Source: Ciona savignyi (lineage: Eukaryota; Chordata; Ascidiacea; Phlebobranchia; Cionidae). From it: a stretch of 64,000 nt of DNA. The stretch lies in NCBI GenBank assembly GCA_000149265.1, contig CH003040.1:162455-226454 (forward strand). Direction: 5' to 3'. The notes below the pieces were generated by a model. It worked only from the letters and a program-made list of their open reading frames with translations, was not told where the DNA came from and did not search any database. A program made the position numbers and the translations under genes. Positions 39,801 through 51,800 of the stretch are shown here, piece by piece (position 1 is the first letter of the stretch; every line of letters begins with the position of its first letter).

Positions 39801-42800
39801 TTATTTTAACTATATTATTACGTTTACCTCGACAACTCTTATGTGCATGAGCTGGTTACACTTTTTTCTTTGCCAGCACGGTGGTATATAAGGTGAATCG
39901 TGTGCATATGGGTTAACATCCATGTATCAACCTATACACGCACTTTATGCAAGGTTCAAAAATATGATCGTGTATCATGTGTTTAATTAATCTGATAAAG
40001 AATGGTATGGTTAAGGCTAGTAACCATACTATTTCGTTAAACCAGTAGCCCTTAACAGATGTTACTTTGTCATTACGAGCGAATTGCTTGGTGATTTAGT
40101 GCGTCTTCTTATAGCCGATATGTTGTATCGGTTCTGGTCGCTAGCTAGACACTTAGCGAACATTGCTCTAATCCAGTGGAATAATTGGTTTTGTTTATTT
40201 AGAAGAAACGCCGTATACAAGTTGTGCAATATGCAATATCGCCACGGTTGGGACGAGGTAATCTGACAATTGCACGTGTATTAACCCTCCTTTCTTATAC
40301 ACAAAGATAAACATGAATATTCCATCCTATAATTCGCGCTCATTCCTGTCGTTTTTTTTTCATGCCGTTTTTTTTTTCATCGACCTATAACTTAGCTCCG
40401 TTGTTCCAGAAAAGACCAGCAACAAGGCTTTCAAGCGAACGGATCGGCGAAGGCGCTACCTAACCCTAAACCCGATTACGTTAATGCGCCCCCGCGTGGT
40501 AGAGAAGAAGATGACAGGCGATCGGCCCCAAGAAGCCGGGATTCGTCGAAAAGTCGGAAGAAAAATGATCCACATGATGATCCTGTCACTTCAAAGCAGA
40601 ACCAAAGGTGAAACGAGTTCGATGTTACTTTTATACCGAGGTCTTTGTCAGGCATAATATAACATGATGTTGGAAATACCTACTCAATTTAGGCGGATAC
40701 CTAAAAAGCTTTAGACTGCTACTAAGAAAATTAAAAAAAAATACCTAAAAAGGTAATGCCTAAAAATTAGGCTGATTCTCAGAAATTAATAAAATATGAA
40801 TACCTAAACAATTAGACACCCGTCGTGCGTAGCTCTTTCGTTGCGGTATCGGTTTCTTACACTGTCATTCGGAGAGTTTGACTACACTTAAAAGAGGGAA
40901 GAAGTGAAAGTGCTCAACAAAACTATGGCAACTAATCTAACCCTTTTCTAAACACTAATCTCAACCTAATGAACTTAACCTATCTAACCCCAGTCCCTAA
41001 ACTAACATAAACGAGTTTTTTTAGTGTGTAGTTTTCCCTTCTTTCCTTTTAGTTTTGCCCAGTTTGACACCGCATAAGTTCCAAAAAATCAATACTCTTA
41101 TCTTGATAATTAATTTCAAAAATATTTCAATTTTTTCTTATTCCATTTTATTTTAGTTAATAACATTTTATTTTAGTAAAATAATTATTATTTTTCATTT
41201 TATATTAGATTATTCCAGAAGGATCCATATTTTTATTCTGAAAATAAATTCCAAAAAAATTTTTTTTAATTCTTATTCCATTTTATTTTAGTAAAATAAT
41301 CATTATTTTTCATTTTATGTTAGATTATTCCAGAACGATCAATATTTTTATTTTGAAACGTCGTCGTTTCCACAGGCCGTCCAAACAGAACGATCAAGGA
41401 GGCTACATGCCAAAGCCGCTCAGAGGCAAGAAGCAAGCCAACAAACGCAACCAGATGAAGAGGTCGAGGTCCCTACAATCCTCGCCCGTCCGTGCGGAAG
41501 ATGACGTCTATCATACAGATGATGACGTAAGAAGAGGTCGGAGGAGCAAAGGGGAGTCGGGAAAACGTGCTCCGAGAAGCGCGAGTCTCAAACCGCCGAG
41601 CCGAAGAAGGTTGGATATTCCATTTGTTTTATTGACGCCTTTCAACAACGTGACCTTTTAATGACTCGGTTGTATACAAGTTAAAACACGAGATGTCTTA
41701 AGTGGTTTGTACACGCTAGTTCCCACAACCACGTATGTAATTAAAACCCGTAGAATTTCGTGTTTTGATAAAAAAAATTATTTTATAATATATTTGATAA
41801 AATATCTAGTTCTTGGCTTTCCCAAGTTAGGGCCAATGAAATAAGGAATCGCAATGTGTACATAAATTTCACACAAACCAATATATCTATTGTTTATATT
41901 TCGAATTCTTTAGAATTTAAACGTGAAAACCGCTCGCAGAAAATTCTAATAAGTTGAAAGGGGTTGCAACTCGAAAGCTTAAAACTTTGGAAAGTGCTGG
42001 TATAGTAAATCCAAATGGACCTCATGTTTACTAAGCCAACTTGGTAGTTTGCCATTCTCCCAAGCATTTTGGATTTTCATAAACTTTTCTGTTGTTTTAT
42101 GGCGGTTGTTTTACGTCAGGGGGAACCGGTGAAAATGTAGGAAAAAACTAAAAGAGGAAAAAGGGGGGAAAGAGGGAAGGACGGAAACCGCTCAATAAAA
42201 AACAATTAAAATGTTAGGAATAGTGTTAGGGGTGGTGTAGCAGTTAGAATTTGTTTTAAGGTTGAAATTAATGCACAAAATATGGTTCGAATTAGTTTCC
42301 ATAGTTTTTGTGAACAGTTTCCCTTCTTCCCTCCTTTTACTGTTTCCCAAAAATTTCATCACTTCAAGTCGGCAAATCATGACTAACTCGTCTGTCTTTT
42401 CTCCTTTCAATTATTGAATAACTTTCAATGTCACTTGACGCCATCTCATTAAGTACATGCCTGTCAACACGGACAAACCGTTGACCGTATATACGCGTCT
42501 ATCCGATGGAATACCGGTAGTTAACTTTTTATTATAAATCACGTATTTTTTCGATTTTTTTGTCTACGTGAAGCTGTGCGCACGACTTCACCGGTTCTAA
42601 ACTCGTTTCTTTACCTTCTTTTTAGTTATGTTATCGTAAGTACCAAACGAGCTATATTTACTAAAATATTCACATATACTCCATCCGTCTGTAAAACATT
42701 AAACGTTAAAACGCAAGCACGATGGTAATAACGGTTATATGATAATTAGTGAAAATATAAAGACATACTGACATTAATAGCTTAATGAATACGAACCTGA

Positions 42801-45800
42801 ATAGAACAACATACCCACATAATCGCCTAGTCAGTAATCGCAACACGATGACGCAATTACGACGCAATTACGACGCCATTGATAGTCAAGACAATACAAA
42901 GTAATTGTTTCAAAACTTCAAGTTACAGAACATTAATAGTTTTGAGCTCGATTGTCGCTTTATTAGCACTATATAAAAATATGTTTTTAGCGTTCCGTAA
43001 ATCATTAAATGTTCTTAAAACGAATTAAACCTAACATATGGCTGATGTTCTTTTTTGATAAATATTTCCGTATTTCTTATTATTTCATCATCATTTTTGT
43101 TGAAACTTAAAATTTGCCTTCGCCTGATATGGAGAAACACTAATAAAGTGAAGGAGGGAAGAAAGGAAACTGCTCACTAAAACTATGAAAACGAATGCTA
43201 ACCATGTTTTAAACACTAATCTTAACCCCAGAACTAACACTACCTTTAGTGTAATAATCGTCATTTTAGTGGGTAGTTTCCCTTCTTCCCTCCTTCCCTC
43301 CATTTAGTTTTACCATCAAAATATACCGCGGGACAAAACTAAAAGGAAGAAAAAGAGGGAGGGAAGGAGGGGAAAACTACTCACTAAAACTATGGAAACT
43401 AATTTTAACCCTGCACCAAACACTAATTTAACCTTAGAACTAATGCTAACTTTAAGCACAGCCTTTACAATAACTATATTGTCATAATCTTATTTTAGTA
43501 AGCAGTTTCCCTCCTATTTCTCCCTCCCTTAGTATTTACACATTTTGCATCAGTGTTAACCTGTATTCACTCCCGATTCTACTTACGTCAGGGAACGAGA
43601 CGTATCGCCGGATCCGTCAGAGGATGAATTCCGACGCGTGAAGCGGCATCCGCCACTGCGTCACAACGTATCAGACGCAAGCATTAACAAGCGTTCACAA
43701 GGATTACGCATGGAAGGAAAGGTAAAGATACCCCTAGCTACATGGGGGTACATATTAAATATCTTTAAATATCCCCGTTTTTTGTTTTCATTTTTTACTT
43801 TTTTCTCTCTTATGTCATTTTTTTTTGTGGATTTCTTAATTTTTGTAATTTGTTTTACCGCTTTTTATCTTGGTTTCGACTGCTTTATTACTATCTAACG
43901 TATTTACACCGTGTTTCGCAGGTTGTAAACGGGGACATAGCCGACCCGTATTCTTGCGGCGACAGTGAGAGCGATTTCGGGCGCGTAGACGTTGACGCGG
44001 TGCGGAAAGAGCAGGACAGGCATCGAAAGAAGGCGCCGACGGAATCCCTTAAGCGTGAGCAGGCACGGACGCGACGTCACAGCCACGGAAGCAGCGCGAG
44101 ATCCCTGTCGGAAGATAGCGAAGTGCATCACACATCACGGCGAAGCAGCAGAGGAAAACGTCGCCCTGAGTACAGTGATGTGGATTCTATTGAGGTTGAG
44201 TCGAGGATCAGTGGGATACATGATGACGAGACCTCTTCCGATGAAAATGAAGAAGACGACTCGGCTTCCCTGGGCTCCGACGAGCGTCCGCCGTCCTACG
44301 AGCACGTCAAACACTCGAGTTCGTTGAAGAAAGCCGAGCGGAATCTCAACCGAATAAAACGAGTCGATTCACAACGCTCCAGTGGCAAACAAACGTCGGA
44401 CGAAGACGGCCTTGCAAGGAATAGCAGCAGCTGCAGCAGTGGGAAACCAGCTTCCCGCGGTTCCAGTCATAAATCTCCACATGCGTCGACGTCTTCGCGC
44501 CATTCTAAGAAAGGGAAACCCGAGCGCTCTCTGACCATGCCTCGGTCCTCGAAGGAACCTCACAAGAAGCATCGTTCCTCCTCCCAAGGAAGATCACAGA
44601 CCTTGAAAGGTCCTCCAACCTCATCAAGTCGTCCTAAGAGCGTTAAAAAGCATCCCGCGCCCGCCCCTCCGCAGAAAGAGGAAGAAAAGCCAAAACGCAG
44701 CTCTTCATCTTCAAAATCCCGGAAGAAGACTTCTGAAAATGGCGGACTGAAAGCGCAAAGTACAGTGTTGACTTCCACTGACGATTTGCTGGATGCTTCT
44801 AATTCCACTTTGTACCATCCACTGCCAAAACAGGAGCAACCGACCACAAGCAAGAAGAAATCGTCTAAAGAAAAAGTAAAGAAACATTCCCAAGATCCGC
44901 TTAGATCGGCGCCCCCATCTGAACCCAGCAGCTCTTTGACGTCACCCGTGACGTGTGATGGTACCGCTCAAACCGACGTCTCCGGCACCCTGTCTAGAAA
45001 GAAGGAACCGCGTTCGCGCGAATCGACGAACACCACACCGCAAGAATCACCCTCCCACCAACCACTGAGCGAGAATCCGGAATATTCCGGTCCAAACCGG
45101 ATCCCAGTTGCTCCTCAGCCGACAGGGAACAGCTACCAGCAGCAGAATCTTCTCAACGCATTCCATCACTTGATGCAGCAACAGGTGCAACAAAACTCCA
45201 ACCTTCCCCCCCTCCCCCCACAGCTAGCCCACCAGTTGTACTTATCTTGGCTTGGGGCTTATTACGCTGGGGCAACGGGGGCTCCCCCACCCGCCCCGCC
45301 TTCCTTTATTATCCCACAAACTAACAACAGCAACAGCCAGCATTTAGACCCCTCTGTTAACAGCCCCTTAAATCATCTACACGACCCTCCTTCGAACAGA
45401 GAGGATGTGGCGAGATTTTACGAGCAATTCGGCCAGCCAGATAACCCAAGAGACGGTTATGACGAATATGAAGATATGCCGCTGCATTCCGATCAATACC
45501 AATGCGCCGATGAAGCCTACCATCCACAAGAACGTGGTAGGCCCAGCAGCAAGTCGTGCAAAGGCAACGGCCACTGCAACACGTCGATTGTGCTCACAGA
45601 CGCTGACATGACGGACAGCTCGTCCGCCACAAGCTCTGTGGCAAAGGGCGAGGTGGCAGTGGCGACCAACCCAAAGGGTGGAGTGATGATCTACGTGCGC
45701 AGCCAGCCCAACAGTCGCTCCAACAGCACCGCTGGGACACACGAGAGCATCGAGAGCCTTAATACCAGCGACAACATCCAATCCTTGGGAAGCAGCGAGC

Positions 45801-48800
45801 ACGGAAGCCAAACCAACCTCTCCGAGCGCAAGAAGTCGCCCCGCGGCCACAGCAGGAGCATGAACAAGCCCCACCCACAAAGTTCGCCGGCAAAAAACGG
45901 ATCGAGCTCCAGAAAGGCACCCGAAGGTGAGAAGACCCAAACACCCCACATTAACCACGGTTTTCAAACTAACGAGCGGCCGACTAATCATAACAATAAC
46001 CACTCGCTTGCACCTTCAACTAAGAAGACAAACTCACTGCATGCAGCTGATGCTTTTCTGGAGCCGATTCCTTCACCAAATACCTTTTCCACCGCTCTTT
46101 CAGCCCCNNNNNNNNNNNNNNNNNNNNNNNNNNNNNNNNNNNNNNNNNNNNNNNNNNNNNNNNNNNNNNNNNNNNNNNNNNNNNNNNNNNNNNNNNNNNN
46201 NNNNNNNGTCTGCACAAAAAAATGGGAAATACTGGTCTTTAAATTGGATATCCTACTATTAAATGATGTCCACACAAATTTACACACCTGTCAGCCAATT
46301 TCAAAAAAAAACAAAGATTATCAATATATGTTTCTAAAAACACACAGAAACATTAATAAGGTTTTACACAGTCATTAAAATCCATTTATATATATCAATT
46401 TGATATGAAATTTAAGATTTAACTCGAATTGTTTAATCATCATCCAACAAATGACCACCCACCCCCCCAGCTCCGATCGAAGCTCCTTCTGACGCCATTC
46501 CAGTCGACAGTATCGTAGCAACAGCACCGCAGACTGGCGAGGTCGCAGCACCTGTCACTGAGACAGAAAACACGGCAGTTTTGAACGCAGAAAGCGACCG
46601 CGAATCCGTTCAAAGTGACGCCCACTCCATCGATCGGTCTGCCGGGAACATTTCGATCTATTCTCTTAATGAATCAGACGCTTCTGATGGAGAATCCGAC
46701 CAAAAGAAACCAGACAGAAGTCGGAAAAGTTCGGAATCCGAAGATGGACATCGGAAAAGTTCGGAATCCGAAAATCAGGAGAGTTCAGAATCTGAAGATG
46801 AAAATCGGAAAACTTCGGAATCCGAAGCTGAAGATCGGGAAAGTTCGGAATCCGAGGCTGGTACGTGGCCAGCCCCACCTTCGGCTTTAAACGGCGACGG
46901 TGCGGACAAGTTGAAGTCGTCGTTATCAGGCGACGAGATCCCTGCGATGCCGCTGGAGTCTGCGGCCGTCACTCAAACGATCAATTTAGCAACGTCTGCG
47001 CCTGATAGCCTTGATAAGCAAACCGCGGAGCACCTTCAGCCAGACAGACCTGGGAGCTCGGGAACGCCTGAACCGTTCGCGGCACCAAAACACCTCGAAG
47101 TCCCGCTGATTGACGACCCCGATTCCGATGCAAGCTCAACGGCCACCGACGGTGAAAATGGCGAAGTGAAAGACGCCAGACAGACCACCTCGGCGTCAGA
47201 TAGCTCTACCACCGACGGTATATACCCTCTAATAATACCAAGCATTACTTTTCATTATCCTATTATTTCTGAGCACTTGTGAATGTAGCATGGCATGATA
47301 TAATACACTGTGTGATAGCAAAACCTTTTCGCTTTTTAAAGCAACAAAAACTTATTAACTAATCTAATTACCACGTATTTCCGGTTATATTACATTCTAC
47401 AACAAATGCCATACGAGGCGCATTGCTGATGCGACTTGTTTGGACGTGCAAGGTAGAACCCATCATTCCGCTTGGTTTATGCAATGTGGGCAATGCACTT
47501 AACGGACATTGCCTGAACCTAGTTAAATGTTGGCTTCTACCGAAATCAAGGAACGTCTAAATCACACACAACACACTGTAAAAGCTCCGTTAATCCGACG
47601 GCTCGATATGATCTGACGATTGCCCGTATGGTAACGCCCGTTGCGGTTTCCTATTTACGGAGATAAACCTCGGTATCCTATCCTATCCTATTATTGGCGG
47701 CGGTCCAGATCATATGTTGCAGGTATGATATTCGCACACGACAGGCATCCATAAAATTGTGTGTGTGTTAGAAAAGGTGAAACAGAACAGAAAAGCCGGG
47801 AAACTCGAGCCCAGAGTCCCGCCAACGTTTCACTGCAGTCCAGGCTTGTTATCCAGGCTACCTGACCTACCGCCCCCCCCCCCTTTCACCCCTCTTTTTA
47901 TCGTATTATTGGTACCCCCAACGGTCAAGAACCCACGCACAAAAAGGGCAAACTTTGTGACCGAAACTTACACAAAATCCGCGCTGTTGATTCTAATCAC
48001 TATTGTCGCCTCTACATGCTAACGCAGCCACTATGGAACCATATAACCCCCTTTCACTAAATAGAAAACTCCAAACCGAGCGAACACGAAGGAAACCCCA
48101 CTAGCACCGTTGAGTCGCCGGGGAAAACCCCTGTGACGACAAACGGATCAAATCAGGTTATCGAGGTCGACGGAGAGATGGTGGTTATACAGGTGCGTGC
48201 TGCTTGTTATAATCATTTGGCGCGTTTCAGCCGTACCCGTGCTGCATTTAATTGGCTGTTAATTACGTCATCAGACCGAGTCATTAGCGAAAAATTTGCC
48301 TCCCCGGAAAAAAGTCCTCGGAAAAAAATGTATTTCCCCGGAAAAAAATAAGAAGTCACCAGACTGACTTCTTAGCGAAAAAATGTTAAGTGCTTTGCAC
48401 AAGGACACAACCATGTAGCTAGCGACCAGTTTCGAACCCGCGAAAAAAAATTAAAGCGTCAAGAATGATTTTTAAACATTTCGGATGGCAGCCTGCATCA
48501 CAGTAATTTGGTTTATTGCGGTCTTTGTGGAGTATTTTAGTAAGAATATGTGGTGTAACTACTGTAACAAATGCCTTATTCCGGATAGATTATTGAAGAA
48601 ACATCTCACTCATATATATAAAATATTAGCTTGGTAACCGAAGGTTTGCGTATTCGAAACTGGTCGTTTGCTAGTCGGTTGTGTCCTTGGGCAAGGCACT
48701 TAACGGACATTACCTGAACCTAGTAGAATTATGGATTCTGCCAAATTAAAGTAACGTGTGAATCATAGACAACATACTGCAATAGCTTAGGTAGGCCGAC

Positions 48801-51800
48801 TTGTGGGCGCTTGATAATCTAAGGGCCAAAATTTCGCCGTAGTAACGCTAGTAACGCACGCCTTGCGAGTAAGAATTTACTCTCGCAAATAAAAAACTAA
48901 TTAACGTTTACCGCGACCGTTTTCTATTCAACTGATATATACGAAATTAAAAATGTTTTTATTATTATTAAAAGTGCTCGTCCTAATACTGGAGCATAAT
49001 TGCCCCCGTTACTTGCGTAAGTTTCCACACGCGAGTGAATTCTTACTCGCCCGAAATTTGATGGATTTTTGGCCCTGAATCTGACGATTGTCCGTGTAAA
49101 ATATCCTAGAATTTAGAAAAACGTACCTCCTAATTTTTTAATAATTCAAACGAAACTTGATTTTTACAAGGCAAACAATGTTTCTGCTTAAAGTAGCTGA
49201 ATAGATTTCAATGAAAATCCGACGTTTGCCCACAACTAACTTCGGTATCACCACAGGAACCCGAGTTTGATTATTACAAGTTCCAACCCAACAAGGACAC
49301 GTGGAATGCTCCTCAGTTCAAGAAATTCGTCGAGATTTACAATTTCCCTTCCAATATGAGTGATATAGACGTCACCCAGCAGTTAAGCCACTACAGGTAA
49401 GCCATTTAGGTTGAATGGTTCCCTGAAGCTTAGTTCACACCAAAGCGTTCGTTTTTTGTAGTGTCGGCTCGAGGTTTTCAAATAGAACGCATTGTCTCTT
49501 ATGCGCCGATTCACAGCAGTCCGATTTTGACGCAAACGACACGTTTTCTGTCGTATCACGAAAAAACGTGTTTTTCAGGAATAGAGCATGCGCTTAAATC
49601 GGCATGACTGTCGGCAGTCTGCAGGCAGCCGAATGGTTGTTAGATCTAAACCAGCCACGGGTAGTTAAAGAATCGTTCTAACAGTCAATCAATGGGTTGA
49701 ATTAAAACTGAAGGAACGCCACAATCATGTAAAACACACTGCATTAGCTCCGGTAAACCGACGCTGGGCGCAAGGTGATCTGGCGATTGCCCGTCTGTTA
49801 ACGCCCCTTGCGTTTTCCCATCCACGGGAATAAACAAAAATGTTCGTTTCTATATCCGGCTTTGGATAACAAAAAAGACAAAAAGAGCACGGTAAAACGA
49901 ATTTTGGTTTCAGAATTGTTATACAGGTAGTCAGGTTAGGGTTATAGCTAATTGTAAAAGTGAGTTATGTATTTAATTAAGGCAGAGACGCAGAGTTCAG
50001 AAAATAGTGTTTACCTTCCCTTCTACACTCCATTAGTTTTACTTATTTTCAACACAAATGTTAACTTAATAACCGCTACCGCGGGATATATATTCCGTTG
50101 CTCAAGTGTCCCTAGTTATATTATCATTATTATATTTCCATCTGCCGGATAAGTCTTCCGTGAATGTCACTTTAATGAACACAACGTAATAACGTTGTAT
50201 TAATATTAGATTACACCTGGCATTGATATGTGAATAATGAGTTTATATTACGGTTGTGTGGCCGAACGGTTAACAAGACTTACGACTGATACATATACAA
50301 ATTCCTACACAAAAACGGTGCAAGTAGCTAGTCCGTCTTAGGTTCGAAACCTGGCTCGGTAAAAATTTAGTAACTGCGAAATGGCAATAATCTTCAAGTA
50401 ACTTACTTGAATTTTACAGTCAACCGAAATTTACTATACCATTGTAAAACAATAAAAATTTAAAGGGCATTTTTTGATTTTCTTTTTAACCGAGCTAAGT
50501 TTCAAATCCATACTACGTTCATCACTTGGAAAGTTTTTGTAGATACTTTGGTGGTATATGTAACGGTCGCGATAACCATTTGGCCACACGACCGTACTTC
50601 AAAGGGCATTTTTTTGTATATAATTCGGTATTTTGATCGAAAAAAACGGACCTACTGACGAACCCATCAAGGGTTCGAATTTTACCCTGCTTAACAAGTG
50701 CTTTCTATCAACCAGGGGACTCAGACTCGCCCGTGTCGACCCAACCCACGCACTGTGCACCTTACCAACGGACAACATGGCCGCCGAACTGGCGTCGCAG
50801 AATTTCCCCGCTTTCGAAACTCGACCGCTAAGTGACGCTAGCAAGCAAACAAAAGCAAAGGCGAAAGCCAAATTGGAAAACGAAAGTAAATGACAATGCT
50901 GTTCAACAGCTTTTTATCGTTTTCCTTTTTTCGTTTTTTTTTTGTTGTGACCAAGGTTGGGTTATGTACAAATAACGTTCTTTTATGTTAACCACACCAG
51001 GAATGGATTAATTTATTCTCATGCACATAAATTAAAATTCTTCTATCAAACAGATAAAATAATAGTTTTGTAGTGTTTTTGCGCGGGTGTGTTCTTGGAA
51101 AATATTAAATGATTTGTGCCTTTAGTGGATTTTTAAGAAACAATTAAATGTTTAAAAACCACCCAGCTTAATAACTTCAAACATCGACCGTGGGCTCAAA
51201 GTAGTATTTTGTTTTGTTCTTTTAAATTAAAGAAAAAACATGGTTTTTCGCATTCAACCTACCCTTTCTAACCCATGCAACCTATTTTAACCTACGCACC
51301 CCCGATTTTAACCCACACATCCCCGATTCTTACCCAATCACCCCATATTCTAACCCACGCACCCCCTATTCTAACCCACGCACCCCTAATTCTAACCCAT
51401 GCACCCCCTATTTTAACCCACGCACCCCTATTTTAACCCACATTACCCCCTATTTTAACCCAATCACCCCCATTCTAACCCATGCACCCCTATTCTAACT
51501 CACCCACCCACCCACACGTTCTAACCACCCACCTACCAACAGAATTCGAGGAAATACGCTCCCAACGTCCAAAAACCAACAACTCAGTTGCAAAGCGAAT
51601 GATCGCGGGCTCCCTCGGCCAATCGAGCCGATCTTCAGCAAAACGCACTTCAAGTAAGTTGCCTTCATAAAACAATAAACAAATGAAATTCTCTATTGAG
51701 TTATAGTGGTTGCGTTGGTGCGGGTAGCGTGTATAAAGAAAAGTTAAAATGTTGGATATTTTTAAAACACACATAAGGGTTTGGTGTTATCCCACCAACG

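Noticed and set aside
45377..46003. 208-codon open frame on the minus strand
   Set aside because: It is antisense to the giant low-complexity exon of the R3HCC1-type gene. Its open frame follows from the codon bias of the sense strand and shows no protein family.
46208..46378. Continuation of the large plus-strand frame beyond the 100-N gap
   Set aside because: The gap length is arbitrary, so the frame is not meaningful. The sequence after it is AT-rich and unlike the exon, and a proper acceptor and new exon follow at 46471.
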